DNA of 64,000 bases, from the NCBI GenBank assembly GCA_024305745.1, contig JAHRBS010000005.1, forward strand, positions 2,046,001-2,110,000. The letters are read 5' to 3'. Of the stretch, positions 1 to 10,873 are shown one piece after another (within the stretch, counting starts at the first letter, position 1; each line of letters begins with the position of its first letter). The notes under the pieces were generated by a model. The model made no database searches. It saw nothing but the letters and a program-made list of their open reading frames with translations, and was not told where the DNA came from. The position numbers were made by a program, and so were the translations under genes. This DNA comes from Polyporus tsugae. Lineage: Eukaryota > Basidiomycota > Agaricomycetes > Polyporales > Polyporaceae.

Positions 1-223
1 TTTGGCTTGGAGACGGTCAGACGTGGAACGAGAAGAGTCTGACCGGCGACCGTACGTCGTTCTGTTGGTTTTTCGTACGCCGTGGGGGCTTGACCAGGCG
101 TATTACAGGGGCGTGGTACTTGAGGGAGGATTTCATCGATCGTCCGCCAGGTGGGCATGCGTCAACATCCATCTATCTTGCATTGTACTAAATTTCTCGC
201 CACCTGCAGTTCCTAGAGATTGA
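1..223 (+). CDS. FMO-C: 3' end of a class B flavin monooxygenase (partial)
   Basis: The C-terminal exons of an FAD/NAD(P)H monooxygenase of Baeyer-Villiger type; the rest lies upstream of the window. Exons 1-51, 109-150 and 210-223 join in frame across introns 52-108 (GTACGT..CAG) and 151-209 (GTGGGC..CAG). The product reads WLGDGQTWNEK, then AWYLREDFIDRPP, then VPRD and a stop at 221-223. The same three-exon ending, including a tiny last exon coding VPxD, is found in FMO-A (26873-29589, minus) and FMO-B (46582-49269, plus), so these are paralogues with conserved intron positions. The active-site parts are not visible here. Confidence 0.75.
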   Translation, partial: LAWRRSDVEREESDRRPYVVLLVFRTPWGLDQAYYRGVVLEGGFHRSSARWACVNIHLSCIVLNFSPPAVPRD

Positions 224-735
224 TCATGTTGGACTGTATTGGTCTACTACGGCTTACTCGTGTCTTTTCCTCTACACGGTACATGCACATAACCCTGACT
301 CCGTTTCAATTCATGCCCGTATGCGGTCTCAACTCGCAGCACAAACCCTTTGGACATTCATGCGCACGGCCCATGATGGTCCGCACTCGAGCCCCAACTG
401 TCGACATCCTTCGGAGTATCTACACGGCACGGAAACAGTGAGAGTCACTCGATCCTCACCAAGATTCCAAAGGTTTCAGGCGAAGCACGCCTCCCGAACC
501 AGCTCGGACGGCTTTGTAGTTATGCCAGTCTTATAAATGTATAGTTTGTTGACGTTCTTTACAGTCTGATCACAGTGTGGTTCTATACGGGACATGATAC
601 AGTACTCGCCCCGTGGTACCATCAGATCCTGTAGTTCCACTTCATTAGGGTGCATGGGTCGTAAAGATAATGTGCGAGTACAATACTGTGCTTCCATGCT
701 TCATACAACTGACCCCCCTCCACTTTCGCCATTAC
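224..735. other. Intergenic, no gene seen
   Basis: About 500 bp between the FMO-C stop and the hAT MITE. I see no convincing reading frame. Its right end (701-735) appears to be the former 3' coding end of the deaminase at 1259-2983, displaced by the MITE insertion: continuing that reading frame across the empty site reaches a minus-strand stop at 701-703. Confidence 0.5.
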
Positions 736-743
736 TGTCCGAC
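736..743. repeat. Left 8-bp target-site duplication of the hAT MITE
   Basis: TGTCCGAC, repeated exactly at 1360-1367 on the other side of the element. An 8-bp duplication is the length typical of the hAT superfamily. Confidence 0.85.
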
Positions 744-1359
744 TAGTGACTTGCAAAGCCCGGCCCGGCCCAAAAGCCCCGGCTTGGGCCCGGCCTGTGA
801 GGGCTCAAGCTCACGAGGAGCAAGAGCCGGGCTTTGGGAGACGGCTCAAGCTCGGCTCAGGCCCGGCTCGGCTTCAAGCCCCGGCCCATGTCCCTCCCGA
901 GGAAGGATGTAAAATTGGTTGTAGGTGAGTTTTACGAAATAAAAGGTGGTCGTAATCATGACTCACATTGTCTGAAGAGCTCCGAGGCATGTGTACCCCG
1001 AGGATTAAGGTGTCGGAGAGTATTTCATGGGCGCTTCATGTGCCATATCCGGTCAGTTACCTCAGCTGAGACATACCGCAGCAGCTTACTCACCGGATAT
1101 AGGCTCTGTACAGTTCAGAACACCGGGGAAAAACATCAATCAAGTGAATTCTGGTACTATTTGACACTGAATACAACTGACACCAGTATTGACAGAAGCC
1201 CCGGCCTAAGCTTTGCGGCCCGGCCTTGTATGACAACAGGCCGAGCCGGCGGGCCCTCTCAAGCTTTAGTCAAAGCCTGGCTTAGAAGGGTTCGGCCTGG
1301 CCTATTCAGGGCTCGGCCTGGCGGCTTGACGGCCTGAGGCCGAGATTTGCAAGTCACTA
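744..1359. mobile_element. Non-autonomous hAT-type MITE (616 bp)
   Basis: Ends in a perfect 14-bp terminal inverted repeat, TAGTGACTTGCAAA at 744-757 and its complement at 1346-1359, flanked by the 8-bp direct duplication TGTCCGAC. TIRs starting TAGTG/CAGTG with 8-bp duplications are known for hAT elements. Both subterminal parts are very GC-rich and packed with CCGGC, GGCCCGG and AAGCC words in both orientations, as expected for transposase-binding regions. No transposase is encoded, so it would need an enzyme in trans. It sits in the 3' coding end of the minus-strand deaminase gene. Confidence 0.85.
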
Positions 1360-2983
1360 TGTCCGACAAGCCACCAGTCGGGTACGTATCCCGAGTGTCA
1401 ACTATATCGAGTAGAATGTTGTGGATCATCCGTTTCAGGACGTCCTGGGCCGCGGTTGCCCGACGGAGGGCTGGCGGATACCATTGCGAGCCGTAAATCC
1501 TTTCGTGCCCATCCTGAGTATGGAAGTCGCAGCCTAACTTGTCCCGAAGTGCTTTGAAAAACATGTCGCATGGGTAGCACAATAGCTTGGTGCAACTGAT
1601 GAAGGGATAGACTCTTCCGTGGATGCCAGTATTGATGAGTTTTGCCACAACATTCACTTCGGCATGGACCACGGCGTTTCTGACTACTCCCCGGCTATTG
1701 AAGTCGTGTGCGACGTCTTCGCCCCAGCTGTACACCAGCGCCTCCTCATCTTTGGTGAGAGAGATCTGGTATGTCTTGTACATATCCGAAAGGGTTTCAC
1801 CGTCCAAGGAAATGCGGCATGGGAAAGCTCCCGTTTCAAGGGGCTCGAGGTAAACCGGATTGAAGCGTACTCCAGGAACACTACGTTGTAGTGCATAGGA
1901 AATGATGTTGTCTACAGCTTGGGAAAGCTTGGATACCTTCTCTAGGACACGGAGGGCGGTGGTATAACCAGAATCAACTTTCACCCCTATCATCCGATGG
2001 TCCGAATCAGTAGTTGTCACAATGCAGGATGAAATCACTCACAGGTGGTTTCAAAAATGTTCTTGACAAGCCTAGGTTTACTAAGCTCACGAGAAATGGC
2101 CAGACCTCTTTCGTACAAGAGGAAAAGCTGATCGTCATTAGGGACAACCACATCAGGATCCATTGTGGTCCAGGTGGGGTCCATTTGCCCCTCCAAGTCC
2201 CCACCCTGCCCCGCAACTCCGCCCTCTGATGTTGCAAATCCGGTCTCAACCCGGCTATCATCTGGCTCTGTGACCCGAACAAATAGTGCCAAATTGGCTA
2301 CGAGGGCTTCCAATGCTTCCAAAACATCGGGGGAAAGCCTGGCGCCACCATTCTGATCTTCAGAACTGGCACCCAATGTCTTGCAATTACAGATGAATGT
2401 ATCAAGGGATTTGAAGGTCCAAAATCCTCAGCTCTTCTTTTTCATCTGATGGATGACCTTTCCGAAGCACTGTCTGTAGATGCAAACAGCCAGTTCGCGT
2501 TCTAGACTGGTCACAAAGTCTGGATTGAGGGCACTGGAATTGCTGAGGTCACTGTCCCTTCGGGAGCTCATTGATTTTACTAAAGCAGTAGTTGAGGTAT
2601 TCCTGTAGCTCGTGTGGGACACCTTGGTTGGAAGAGTAGTACACAGGAATCAATTGAGTGCCTGGACCCTCCAATTCGAGGACCTGGCCCGCTGGGCCTT
2701 GAACGGTGTCCGACTGTTGGTTCGGGGATAGAGTTTCAATCGCACTTGCAAAGATATCGCACTTCTCTCCATGGGCACAGATGTCTGCGAGACTCTGGAT
2801 AAAGTTGTTTAGGTACTTATCAGGAGTTGCGGGGGACGTCCTCGTGCGAAGGATATGGGGAAAGATGTGCTGCCGTGTAGTGGTGTTCCGTGCGGGGACA
2901 AAAGGCTTGAGCAATGCAAGGAGAGAGACTATCTGGTTGCACAGCTGTGGCCACTCCGAATCATGTGCATGTGGGCCAGACAT
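1259..2983 (-). CDS. Deaminase-1: OTT_1508-like deaminase-fold protein, 3' end replaced by MITE
   Basis: The C-terminal half carries the signature of zinc-dependent nucleic-acid/nucleotide deaminases: VHAEVNVVAKL (His-x-Glu, proton-shuttling Glu) followed by SCTKLLCYPCDMFFKA (CxxC). This spacing and the SCTKLLC wording match the OTT_1508-like deaminase family known to be expanded in fungi; the substrate is unknown. Exons, reading leftward: 2983 to about 2590, about 2550 to 2470, about 2370 to 2043, and 1986 onward; the intron 2042-1987 has a clear GTGAGT donor and TAG acceptor, while the earlier joins are less sure. From 1359 the frame runs into the MITE, which supplies roughly 33 new residues and a stop at 1259-1261. 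The pre-insertion frame would have stopped at 701-703. The catalytic motifs lie upstream of the insertion, so activity may be kept. Confidence 0.65.
1360..1367. repeat. Right 8-bp target-site duplication of the hAT MITE
   Basis: TGTCCGAC, identical to 736-743. In the deaminase frame (minus strand) these bases are part of codons for L-S-D, so the insertion site was coding. Confidence 0.85.
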
Positions 2984-4855
2984 GCTTTAGCTTTGGACGG
3001 ACTTGTCTACTAATAGAGTTTCAGCTTCATTTTGACTTATGTCCGAAAACTTGGCTAGTACTCAAGTACTCACCGGTTGTGTGCTCGAAATTATAAAGCT
3101 ATGAGAGAGATGGGGATGTGTTGTGGAGAACGGCATGAACTACTAAGTCCTTAAATACCCTAGGCTAGCAGGGGCAGGTATGTGAGGGCATTCCGTGAAT
3201 CTCAACAAATTGTTTCACATCCCCGCGATGTGTTGCCATCAAGGGACGAAACAAAACACAAAACAATAAACTCCTAAAACCAAATGCTGCAGCCCTAGTC
3301 CCCTCCCAGGTTGCCATCGCACTCCATTTGAATCATTGGCGGCAGTAAGGGTTGCACAGACATTATCTGGCTACTAATAGGGTTGCAGTACTGTCCTCAA
3401 GTTTTGGAGTGATCATGAGTGATGTCCTTCAGTCCAATCAAATCCACCCAGAGAGAGAAGAAACAGTGAAAAATCAGTGCATGGGTGTTGCAGTTGCCAA
3501 CTGCACACTCCGGCGTGGCGCTGTGATTACAGCTGTTTCTGAAATTGGTGTCCGCGCGCGCTTTTCATGCCAAAAATCAGAAAATGCACGAAATTCATGA
3601 GCTCATCTCCGGAGCCCTGCACTGCTGAGAAATGAGTTCTATCACATTCAAAAATTGCCTGAGAGCATGTACGAAGTTGAATGGAGACCGTACTACAAAT
3701 TTCTCATGTGAAAGACACGCATCGTCATCCAGCCCGCAGCTCACGTTCTTGCCGCAGTCAGATGCGTCCACGGCCAATTTTTGGTTCAAATGCACTCCTT
3801 CAATGTCATAAGCACTGATCCTTTCATCAAAGATGCTCAGCTGGTGGCAGGAACTCCACCATCATCATAACTTATCTCCCCCTCCTAGAGATCGGATAGA
3901 CGCTGTGAGGCAGTCGAGGAGGGGATGGCCATTCTACCCCGTGAGAAAACCTTCTACCCTCCAATTTGGTCTCAGAAAATCCTAAATGAATACACAAGAA
4001 CATTGCAGCCATTGAGGGAGCGATACACCCAGATTAGCAGTCTGGGACGTGTAAACAATGTCAAGTCGACGCTGGATGACTCAGGTATCCTATGGCCACC
4101 ATATCCGACGTATTTCGCTCTCCTTTCGTGTTCTAGCATTCAATAGTCGCCTTCAGAGGTCCTACAGACAGACAGAAGCAGGCTACACCACTGACTCAGA
4201 AACATATTCACACAAGGTCAGATCAGGTGCCAAGGCACCCCATTAAATTGATGCTTGAATCATATCATTTGAAGCATTAGGACAATAATTACTCCACCGT
4301 TTTCTGACAGCATGACATTATTTTAACACATTGGCACACCTCGTCCTGACAGTAGGGCATCCCCAGCCCACACCCAGCGCTGCTTTGCTGCTTGCTCACC
4401 ACCACTAGCGATAATCCAACAAAAAGGTATGCAATGACACAAAATATATTCCATATATAATCAATGACATAGTGCATAATACATACAAGTACAGACACAT
4501 ACAGTAATAGGGTCCTAATACAGAGACACGTTCAACAGGAGAGGAGAATGTATATGCATGCATGATGACATGTACACGATGAAAAGAGAACATACCTCAA
4601 CCATGACATGAGGTGGCAAAGACCCAGAAGCCAGCGATGGAGGAGCCATGAGGACGAGAGCAATGCAAGCAGAACACCGCCAGAACCAGGCTGCCAGCAA
4701 TGAGCACAAGACAGTCAGAAGACCAGAAGACCAGTATCCGAGACACAAAGCCTGAGAGCAAGGCCCCAAGCCACCGTGATCAGACACAACATAACAGCAA
4801 AGAGCACAGCGAGCACAGATGGTAGCGCAAGATACCCAGACCAAGCATGCCAGTG
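2984..4855. other. Intergenic / upstream of deaminase-1, no confident gene
   Basis: 1.9 kb without a gene I can support. It holds one copy of an inverted-repeat pair (3529-3600). On the minus strand at about 4610-4855 there is a hydrophobic, Cys- and Leu-rich open stretch whose possible upstream part lies on the far side of the Copia element (11202-11499, minus). This could be a fragment of a multi-pass membrane protein split by the Copia insertion, but I recognise no family and the reading frames are not continuous. Confidence 0.3.
3529..3600 (+). repeat. Left copy of a 72-bp inverted repeat near the deaminases
   Basis: Begins ACAGCTGTTTCTGAAATTGG and continues through a GCGCGCG run and an A-rich part to AAATTCATGA. 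The reverse complement of 11661-11732 reads nearly the same. Each copy lies upstream of an OTT_1508-like deaminase and in the same orientation relative to its gene. It is either a trace of an inverted duplication or one of many dispersed copies of a genome-wide repeat. Confidence 0.7.
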
Positions 4856-4860
4856 TAGAT
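4856..4860. repeat. Copia target-site duplication, left
   Basis: TAGAT, repeated at 11202-11206 directly after the 3' LTR; 5 bp is the usual length for Copia integrases. Confidence 0.85.
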
Positions 4861-5188
4861 TGTTGAGCGCGGCACTGCCAAGCGCTGGCAGCCAACATAG
4901 CCGCTAGGCTGTGACACCGCCATAGCGCCAGTTGTCACACATGCCAGATTACTCATAGCCTCGTCTATGATAATCACGCACAGCTCGACTGTGCACCGTG
5001 TATGCTACTGTACAGTTCTTATATAATCTAGTAGTATATATACGGGCTCCCCAGAGCCCCCAATACAGACAGTTCTTTACACCCTACCACCATCATCACT
5101 TAACAAGCCTCAACAACCCCTCCAGGTGAGTATGCGGAGCTTCCGCTAGAGTTGCTGCCCGGTGTGGGCTTTGCCCCCGGGTTCAACA
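4861..5188 (+). repeat. Copia 5' LTR
   Basis: 328 bp, TG..CA ends within 6-bp inverted ends TGTTGA/TCAACA. Contains a TATA-like TATATATA at about 5035-5042 and a GTGAGT motif near the end that could act as a splice donor in the leader transcript. Confidence 0.95.
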
Positions 5189-5204
5189 GGTTATGAGCCC
5201 TGGT
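5189..5204 (+). other. Primer-binding site, half-tRNA type (initiator tRNA-Met)
   Basis: GGTTATGAGCCCTGG directly follows the LTR end. It is complementary to the anticodon arm (GGGCTCATAACC) of initiator tRNA-Met rather than to a tRNA 3' end. This is the half-tRNA priming known for Drosophila copia and relatives, whose site is nearly the same. Confidence 0.75.
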
Positions 5205-5506
5205 GATGCCCAGGTACTGCGCCGCTCATTGCTGGCTGTGACCTGTGAGGCTCCCAGCTCGCCTGGAATCCCTTCGTCGCCATTATGGCAGACGACCTGT
5301 TGGATGGATGTGGCGCGATTATCCGCTGCCTGCCATCCACAGCAGTGGAGCTGGATGTGGCACGCCTTCGAGGTCGCTGCCTGCCCTCCACCAAATAGAG
5401 GGGGAACCTATGCCAGCGCATTTTTCCATGACCGCTGCCCTAAAAAGTCTTTGTGGATGTTGACTGACACGTCTTCTTCCCTCCAGACTTTAACCCCTCT
5501 CGCACG

Positions 5507-6550
5507 ATGTCGAACGCGCTCTACACCGCCGTTACCAGCATCCTCACGGGCCCCAACTACCTCGAGTGGGCCGTGACCATGGAGTCCTACCTCCTGGCAC
5601 AAGGACAGTGGAAGGTCATCAACGAGTCTCGCCCCGCCACCGACGCTGACAAGCAAGCGGAATGGGACGGACTCAACGGCAAGGCCATGGGTAACATCCG
5701 CCTTCGCCTCGCTCAAAGCATCATCAGTGCCATCGCTAGCAAGACCACTGCCGCGGACATCTGGAACCACCTCAAGACGAACTACGGGAAGCCGGGCATC
5801 CCCATCGTCTATCAAGACTTCCGTGCCGCGATCAGTCTCACCGTCCCCAGCGACTCCAATCCTATCCCAGCCCTCGACAAGCTCGAGGTGCACTTCCAGC
5901 GCCTTGATACCAACAAGTTCGATGTTTCAGAGCACGTCAAGGGGATGATGCTCGTCTCCAAGCTCCCTCAGTCCATGGATCCCGTCATCCAGGTCTACAT
6001 CTCTGGCCTCAAGGATGACGCTGCTGGCCCTGCCATCAAGAAGATCATGCTCGCCGGCGTCCGCCAGGCCGTGATCATGCACTGGGAACAGCGCCAAGGA
6101 CATCACCAGTCGCGTAACAACGCCAACAAGATCAGCGCTGTCAAGCGCAAGGGGCCGGACCCCAACTTCCGTCAGCAGCAGCAGCAGCGCCCTCAGCGGC
6201 AGCAGCAGCAGCAGCAGCAGCAGCACCCTGATGGGCAGCAGCAACAAGGTGGACGCTCTCGCGGCCACCGCTCTGGACGTGGTCGTGGTGGACAGCCAGG
6301 TGCGCACCAACATGCGCACTTTGCCCATATGGTTGACGTGGCGCCTTTTGCCCACATCACTGACGTCCCAACCACGATCACCCAGGGCCCCAGCGGAGTG
6401 GAGGATCCGCACGCTCTCATGCGCAAGCCCATCTGCGCAAAGACAGGGGACAACAAGTACCCCTCGCTCACGTCTGCCATATCCCTCGCCGAGGAACTCG
6501 GCATCCAGCCGACGTTCGAGCGCATCCGCATCCTTGAGGACCTCGTCTGA
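5507..6550 (+). CDS. gag: Copia Gag
   Basis: 347 residues beginning MSNALYTAVTSILTGPNYLEW, the usual N-terminal Copia Gag (UBN2-type) context of a conserved N-x-x-x-W core, with a helical capsid region to about residue 200. From about residue 222 follows a Gln-rich tract coded by CAG repeats and an Arg-Gly-rich stretch, presumably RNA-binding. No CCHC zinc knuckle is visible, which is unusual. The ATG at 5507 follows a leader after the primer-binding site. It ends at a TGA (6548-6550) and the same frame then stays open into pol. Confidence 0.85.
   Translation: MSNALYTAVTSILTGPNYLEWAVTMESYLLAQGQWKVINESRPATDADKQAEWDGLNGKAMGNIRLRLAQSIISAIASKTTAADIWNHLKTNYGKPGIPIVYQDFRAAISLTVPSDSNPIPALDKLEVHFQRLDTNKFDVSEHVKGMMLVSKLPQSMDPVIQVYISGLKDDAAGPAIKKIMLAGVRQAVIMHWEQRQGHHQSRNNANKISAVKRKGPDPNFRQQQQQRPQRQQQQQQQQHPDGQQQQGGRSRGHRSGRGRGGQPGAHQHAHFAHMVDVAPFAHITDVPTTITQGPSGVEDPHALMRKPICAKTGDNKYPSLTSAISLAEELGIQPTFERIRILEDLV
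6170..6250 (+). repeat. CAG/CAA microsatellite inside Copia gag
   Basis: Three runs of CAG with few interruptions coding poly-Gln, the longest about eight units near 6200-6222. Likely length-variable between copies of the element. Confidence 0.8.
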
Positions 6551-9500
6551 CTCCAACAGGCCCCTCGCGCCCCGGAGGAACAGAACCGCGCGGCCTCGCC
6601 TGTGGCCACCCCACTCGCATCTTCATCAACCCAATCTCCGACGATGAGTGGTGGCGACGACTTGCCCAGTGGCACCGAGGAGAGCAGCAGTTTGCAGTTC
6701 GAGGACTCGGACAGCGAGGAGGACCGCGCGCCCAAGCGCAAGCGCACCCTAGAGGAGCACCTCGCCCCTCTGGACGACCCGATGAACGAGCTGATGGACG
6801 ACGAGGACGTCGTGTTGCTCAGCGTGGTTGAAGATGAAGTTGAATCTTTCTTCGATCAGTACTGGTCAGTCTATTCTTCTCCCCACAACAAGTTGTATGC
6901 TGACTTCGCGCCCTTAATGGCAGCTGATAATGTCGCAAGTCCCTCTTGTCGTGTAAACAGCCCGCATGTATCTGTAGCTATAGAGCAGAATACATGTCCT
7001 CACCACTCTTCACATGCTAAGTGTGCGCGCTGTAAGGGAAAGAATAAGCAGATTGAACGGCAAGACTCGAACATGTGGATGCTCGACTCAGGAGCATCAA
7101 TGCACTTTACGTTCAACATGAGTGACTTCGCCGATTTCCGGTACTACAAAGTCCATCGACCGCTATACACAGCAGATGGGGTCACGTTCATGACTGGTGA
7201 AGGGACTGTCTTCCTAACTTTAGAGTCTGGAAAGACCATAAGGCTAATGAATGTCGCCTTGGTCCCAAATCTTACCAACAAACTTGTTTCAATGGGAGCA
7301 TTACTCCGTGAAGGAATGAAAGCGCGTGCATCGACCGCTAGTATCTCCTTCTACCAAGCAAATGAGCTTGTAGTCACGTTTCAACCACGAAACGTTGGTG
7401 ACACTATTTATGTCATCTTCACGCAGCCTTTACTGGCGCGAAACATGATCACAGCCTTTGAAGCTGTTGACTATGATACTCTACACCGTCGCTTAGGACA
7501 CCCTTCGCGCGATGTGCTGAGACATGCTCGGAAACACACTGACAAGTGCCCGCATGTTGAGATTCCCAAAGAGGACTCGATTTGCCAAGGATGTGCTGAA
7601 GGCAAAATGCCATCGCAATCCCATCCGCTTGATCTTAGACGAGCGTCGAAACCTTTTGAGCTAGTCCACACGGACCTCAAAGAATTCCCTGTCCCTTCGT
7701 ACCACAAACACAAGTACGCTATACTGTACTATGATGACTACACTTCACACGTGTGGACCGTCAAACTTCGTACCAAGGACACTGCCCTACAATCTACGCG
7801 ACAATGGTTGACATATGTCGAAAACCAATATGGCGCAAAGGTGCAGAAATGGAAATCTGATGCTGGAGGTGAATTGAAATCAAAAGCCTTCACGAATATG
7901 CTCAAGGACAGAGGCATCGAGATTATAACCAGTGCACCACACATTCATCAACAGAATGGCCGTGCCGAGCGCATAATTCGTACGCTCATGGACAAAGGGG
8001 AGGCAATGCGACACGACGCTTGCATACCTCAGTCCTGGTGGGAATTCTCCTTTGATCATGCTACACACGTCTATAACAGGACGCCTATGCGTCATCTGGA
8101 ATGGCGAACCCCCTATGAACTTCTATACGACTCCAAGCCAGACATTAGCCACCTACGCGTCTTTGGATGTGGAGCCTATGTCTTCTTGCCACCTGAAGTG
8201 CGGAAGAATAAACTATCCCCCAAATCGGAGTTGATGGTTTACCTTGGCATCGGCGATGGAGGTCACAATTATAAGTTCATGTGCCTACCAAACAATGTCA
8301 TCTTTACAGCTGCTCAAGCGCTATTTGATGAACATATGTTTCCGAAATGTCCGCACGAGCAGAAGCGACAGAGGCAGCAGATTGCGCCCAATGAAGAGGA
8401 ATCACAGGAATCCACGGACCAAGTCCCCGCTCCTAAGAATCTCCCTGATGACGATGAGGAGCCACATCATCCTCCCAAAAACCTTCCTTCTAAAAAGGAC
8501 AAGGGCAAGGCGCGAGACGTCGCACCTCCTGCACCACCGGCTGAACTACCTGTACAGTGTACTTCACGCAGACAGACGCCGCGAAGTGTGCATAGCCCTG
8601 TGTTGCCGCAATCTCCTCCGGTTGAAAGATCTGGCGCGAGTTCTCCGCGACGATCTGGGAGAGAACGGAAAGTACCAGTTCGCGAAGGAAATGTCTATGG
8701 TGAATCACGACACCCTACAGACATTTTCAAGGACATAGAGAAACGGGAATCGTGGAAGAAAATGGTTGAAGTTCGTGGAGAAACGAGTCGCTCTTGTACC
8801 GCGCCACCATCCAGAGATGAGAGGCTTCCCGGGCCTAGCTCTTCTCGATCACTTCCACGATCACGCGATGAACCCGTACTCCGTCCACCTTCAAAATGGA
8901 CCACGCCACGGGAGCCTACTCCCATGATCTCACCTAGTAGCAGCAATGCTGAGGAAGAGGATGACTCTGGTCCCATACCGGAACCTATACCTGCAGAGCC
9001 AGTCCCTCCACCTCACTCAGGCGCTCCTAGTGAGCAAAGCTCAGAGGCACACTCGAACGAAAGTTCTGAGGAAGAGACTGATGATGAGGACGAATCATCT
9101 GAATACGAAGATGATGATGATGAAGACGCGTCCTCAGAGGAAGTTGAAGATGCCCTGCGTGATCCAGGCAGAACTGATGTGGCAGAACTATGCCGGAAAG
9201 GGGGAGCATATCTCATCCAATACCTTATTTCTAAGGCTATCCCACCAGACGATGAGGGGGAGAAGGCCTCGCCACTTAATGTGCGCGAATGGACCTTCCG
9301 TGATATCGCTGTCCTACCAAAGGATGAGCGAAAGGAGTGGTTCAATGCTTGCCGCAAAGAATTAGAGGCTCTTCGCAGGCGCGATGTGTATGACTTGGTT
9401 GACCGGCCCAAAGGGCGAAAGGTCGTCAAGAACCGCTGGGTATTCGACGTCAAAACTGACGGACGAAAGAAAGCCAGGCTTGTTGCGAAAGGCTTCTCCC

Positions 9501-10863
9501 AGGTCGAAGGCGAAGACTTTGACAAAATATTCTCCCCAGTTGTACGATTCGAGACAGTGCGTCTCATCACAGCATTAGCAACGCTCGAGGACTGGCATAT
9601 CTCAGGCCTCGATGTACGCAGTGCCTACCTATATGGCAAGCTGGACGAAGAGATATATATGGAGCAGCCAGAAGGGTTTCGCACACCCAGCACAGAGCAC
9701 AAAGTCCTCAGACTCAAACGTGCTCTATATGGGCTTAAGCAGGCAGGTTTAGCGTGGTGGCGCACCTTGTCTGAGTCCATGACATTGATGGGCTTTAAAC
9801 AGCTCAGCAATGATGCAGGTATATACATCTACAAATGCTCTGATGGAGCACTTGTAGTTGTTATTGTCTACGTTGACGATGCACTCTTTTGTGGGCAAAA
9901 TAGGAAGCTCATAGCTGAACTGAAAGCTCGCTTCATGAGAAAGTGGGAGTGTCGAGACCTTGGTGATGACAAGAGTTCTTATGCATGTGTATTACACGCA
10001 AAGGCAACGATATCCACCTGGATCAATGCGCCTACCTAGAGAAAGTACTGGAACATTGCGGCATGACTAACGCGCGACCAGCTACTACTCCGCTCCCAGC
10101 AGGTTACCAACCTGAGCCCAACAAAGAGCAATCCACACCAGAGCTTTGCTCTAGGTTCCAGACAGTCATCGGTTCCCTACTGTATATCATGTTAGGAACA
10201 AGGCCGGACTTAGCCTTTGCTGTGACAAAATTGTCCCAGTTTGCATCCAACCCATCTGAGGAGCACCTCAAGCGTGCACTCTATATCTGCCGCTATCTGG
10301 TTGGAACCAAGGATTACTCCCTGGTTTACAAAGGCAAAGCTCAGACTGGCTTAGTTGCCGGTACTGACTCTGATTGGGCATCAGATCCCAACACTCGACG
10401 CTTGCAGACAGGATTCTTCCTGAAACTAGCGGGTGGTGTTTTCTCGTGGACTTCACGTGCACAGAAAACGATTGCTCATTCCTCAACTGAGGCTGAGTAT
10501 ATGGCGATGAGTGATTGTAGTCGCCAAGTAGTCTGGGTTCGCAACCTACTTGCAGAACTTGGCTACTATATCGATCATATACCTCTTTCTGGAGATAACC
10601 AAGGGTCTATCTTCATTGCATCGAATCCAGTAACGGAACTGAGGTCTAAACACATCGACATCCACTATCACTACATTCGGGAGGTACATGAAAAGGGCAT
10701 CGTCGACCTATTCTACATTGAAGGTGACGACAATCCCGCCGATATATTCACCAAGAACTTGGGAGCGACGAAATTCGTTAAATTCCGCTCTCAACTCGGG
10801 CTCCACTTTCCACGGCCAGCTTATAGCGCCAAATCCGCTTTCGTACCCATGCCGAGTACTTAG
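6551..10863 (+). pseudogene. pol: Copia Pol (protease, integrase, RT, RNase H), frameshifted
   Basis: Same frame as gag after a single TGA. Seen in order: retropepsin WMLDSGASMHF (about 7075); GAG-pre-integrase zinc finger LHRRLGHPS..CQGC (about 7480-7600); integrase core with Asp in VHTDLKEF (7669), Asp in KSDAGGEL and Glu in NGRAERIIR; a long acidic Ser/Pro linker (8350-9170); reverse transcriptase from WVFDVKTDG (about 9440) with YVDD (about 9870); RNase H TDSDWASD..SSTEAEY (10365-10500) to a stop at 10861-10863. At about 9970-9973 one base appears to be missing, shifting the frame so that the first ORF ends at 10039 and RNase H continues from the overlapping frame at 9985. The element-encoded polyprotein is therefore truncated within RT. 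Confidence 0.9.
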
Positions 10864-10873
10864 CGAGGGGGAG
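10862..10873 (+). other. Polypurine tract of the Copia element
   Basis: AGCGAGGGGGAG directly before the 3' LTR, the expected site of plus-strand priming. It overlaps the pol stop codon. Confidence 0.8.

Noticed and set aside
834..1337. 167-aa plus-strand ORF over the MITE
   Set aside because: Lies inside the GC-rich hAT MITE; low-complexity translation, not a transposase.
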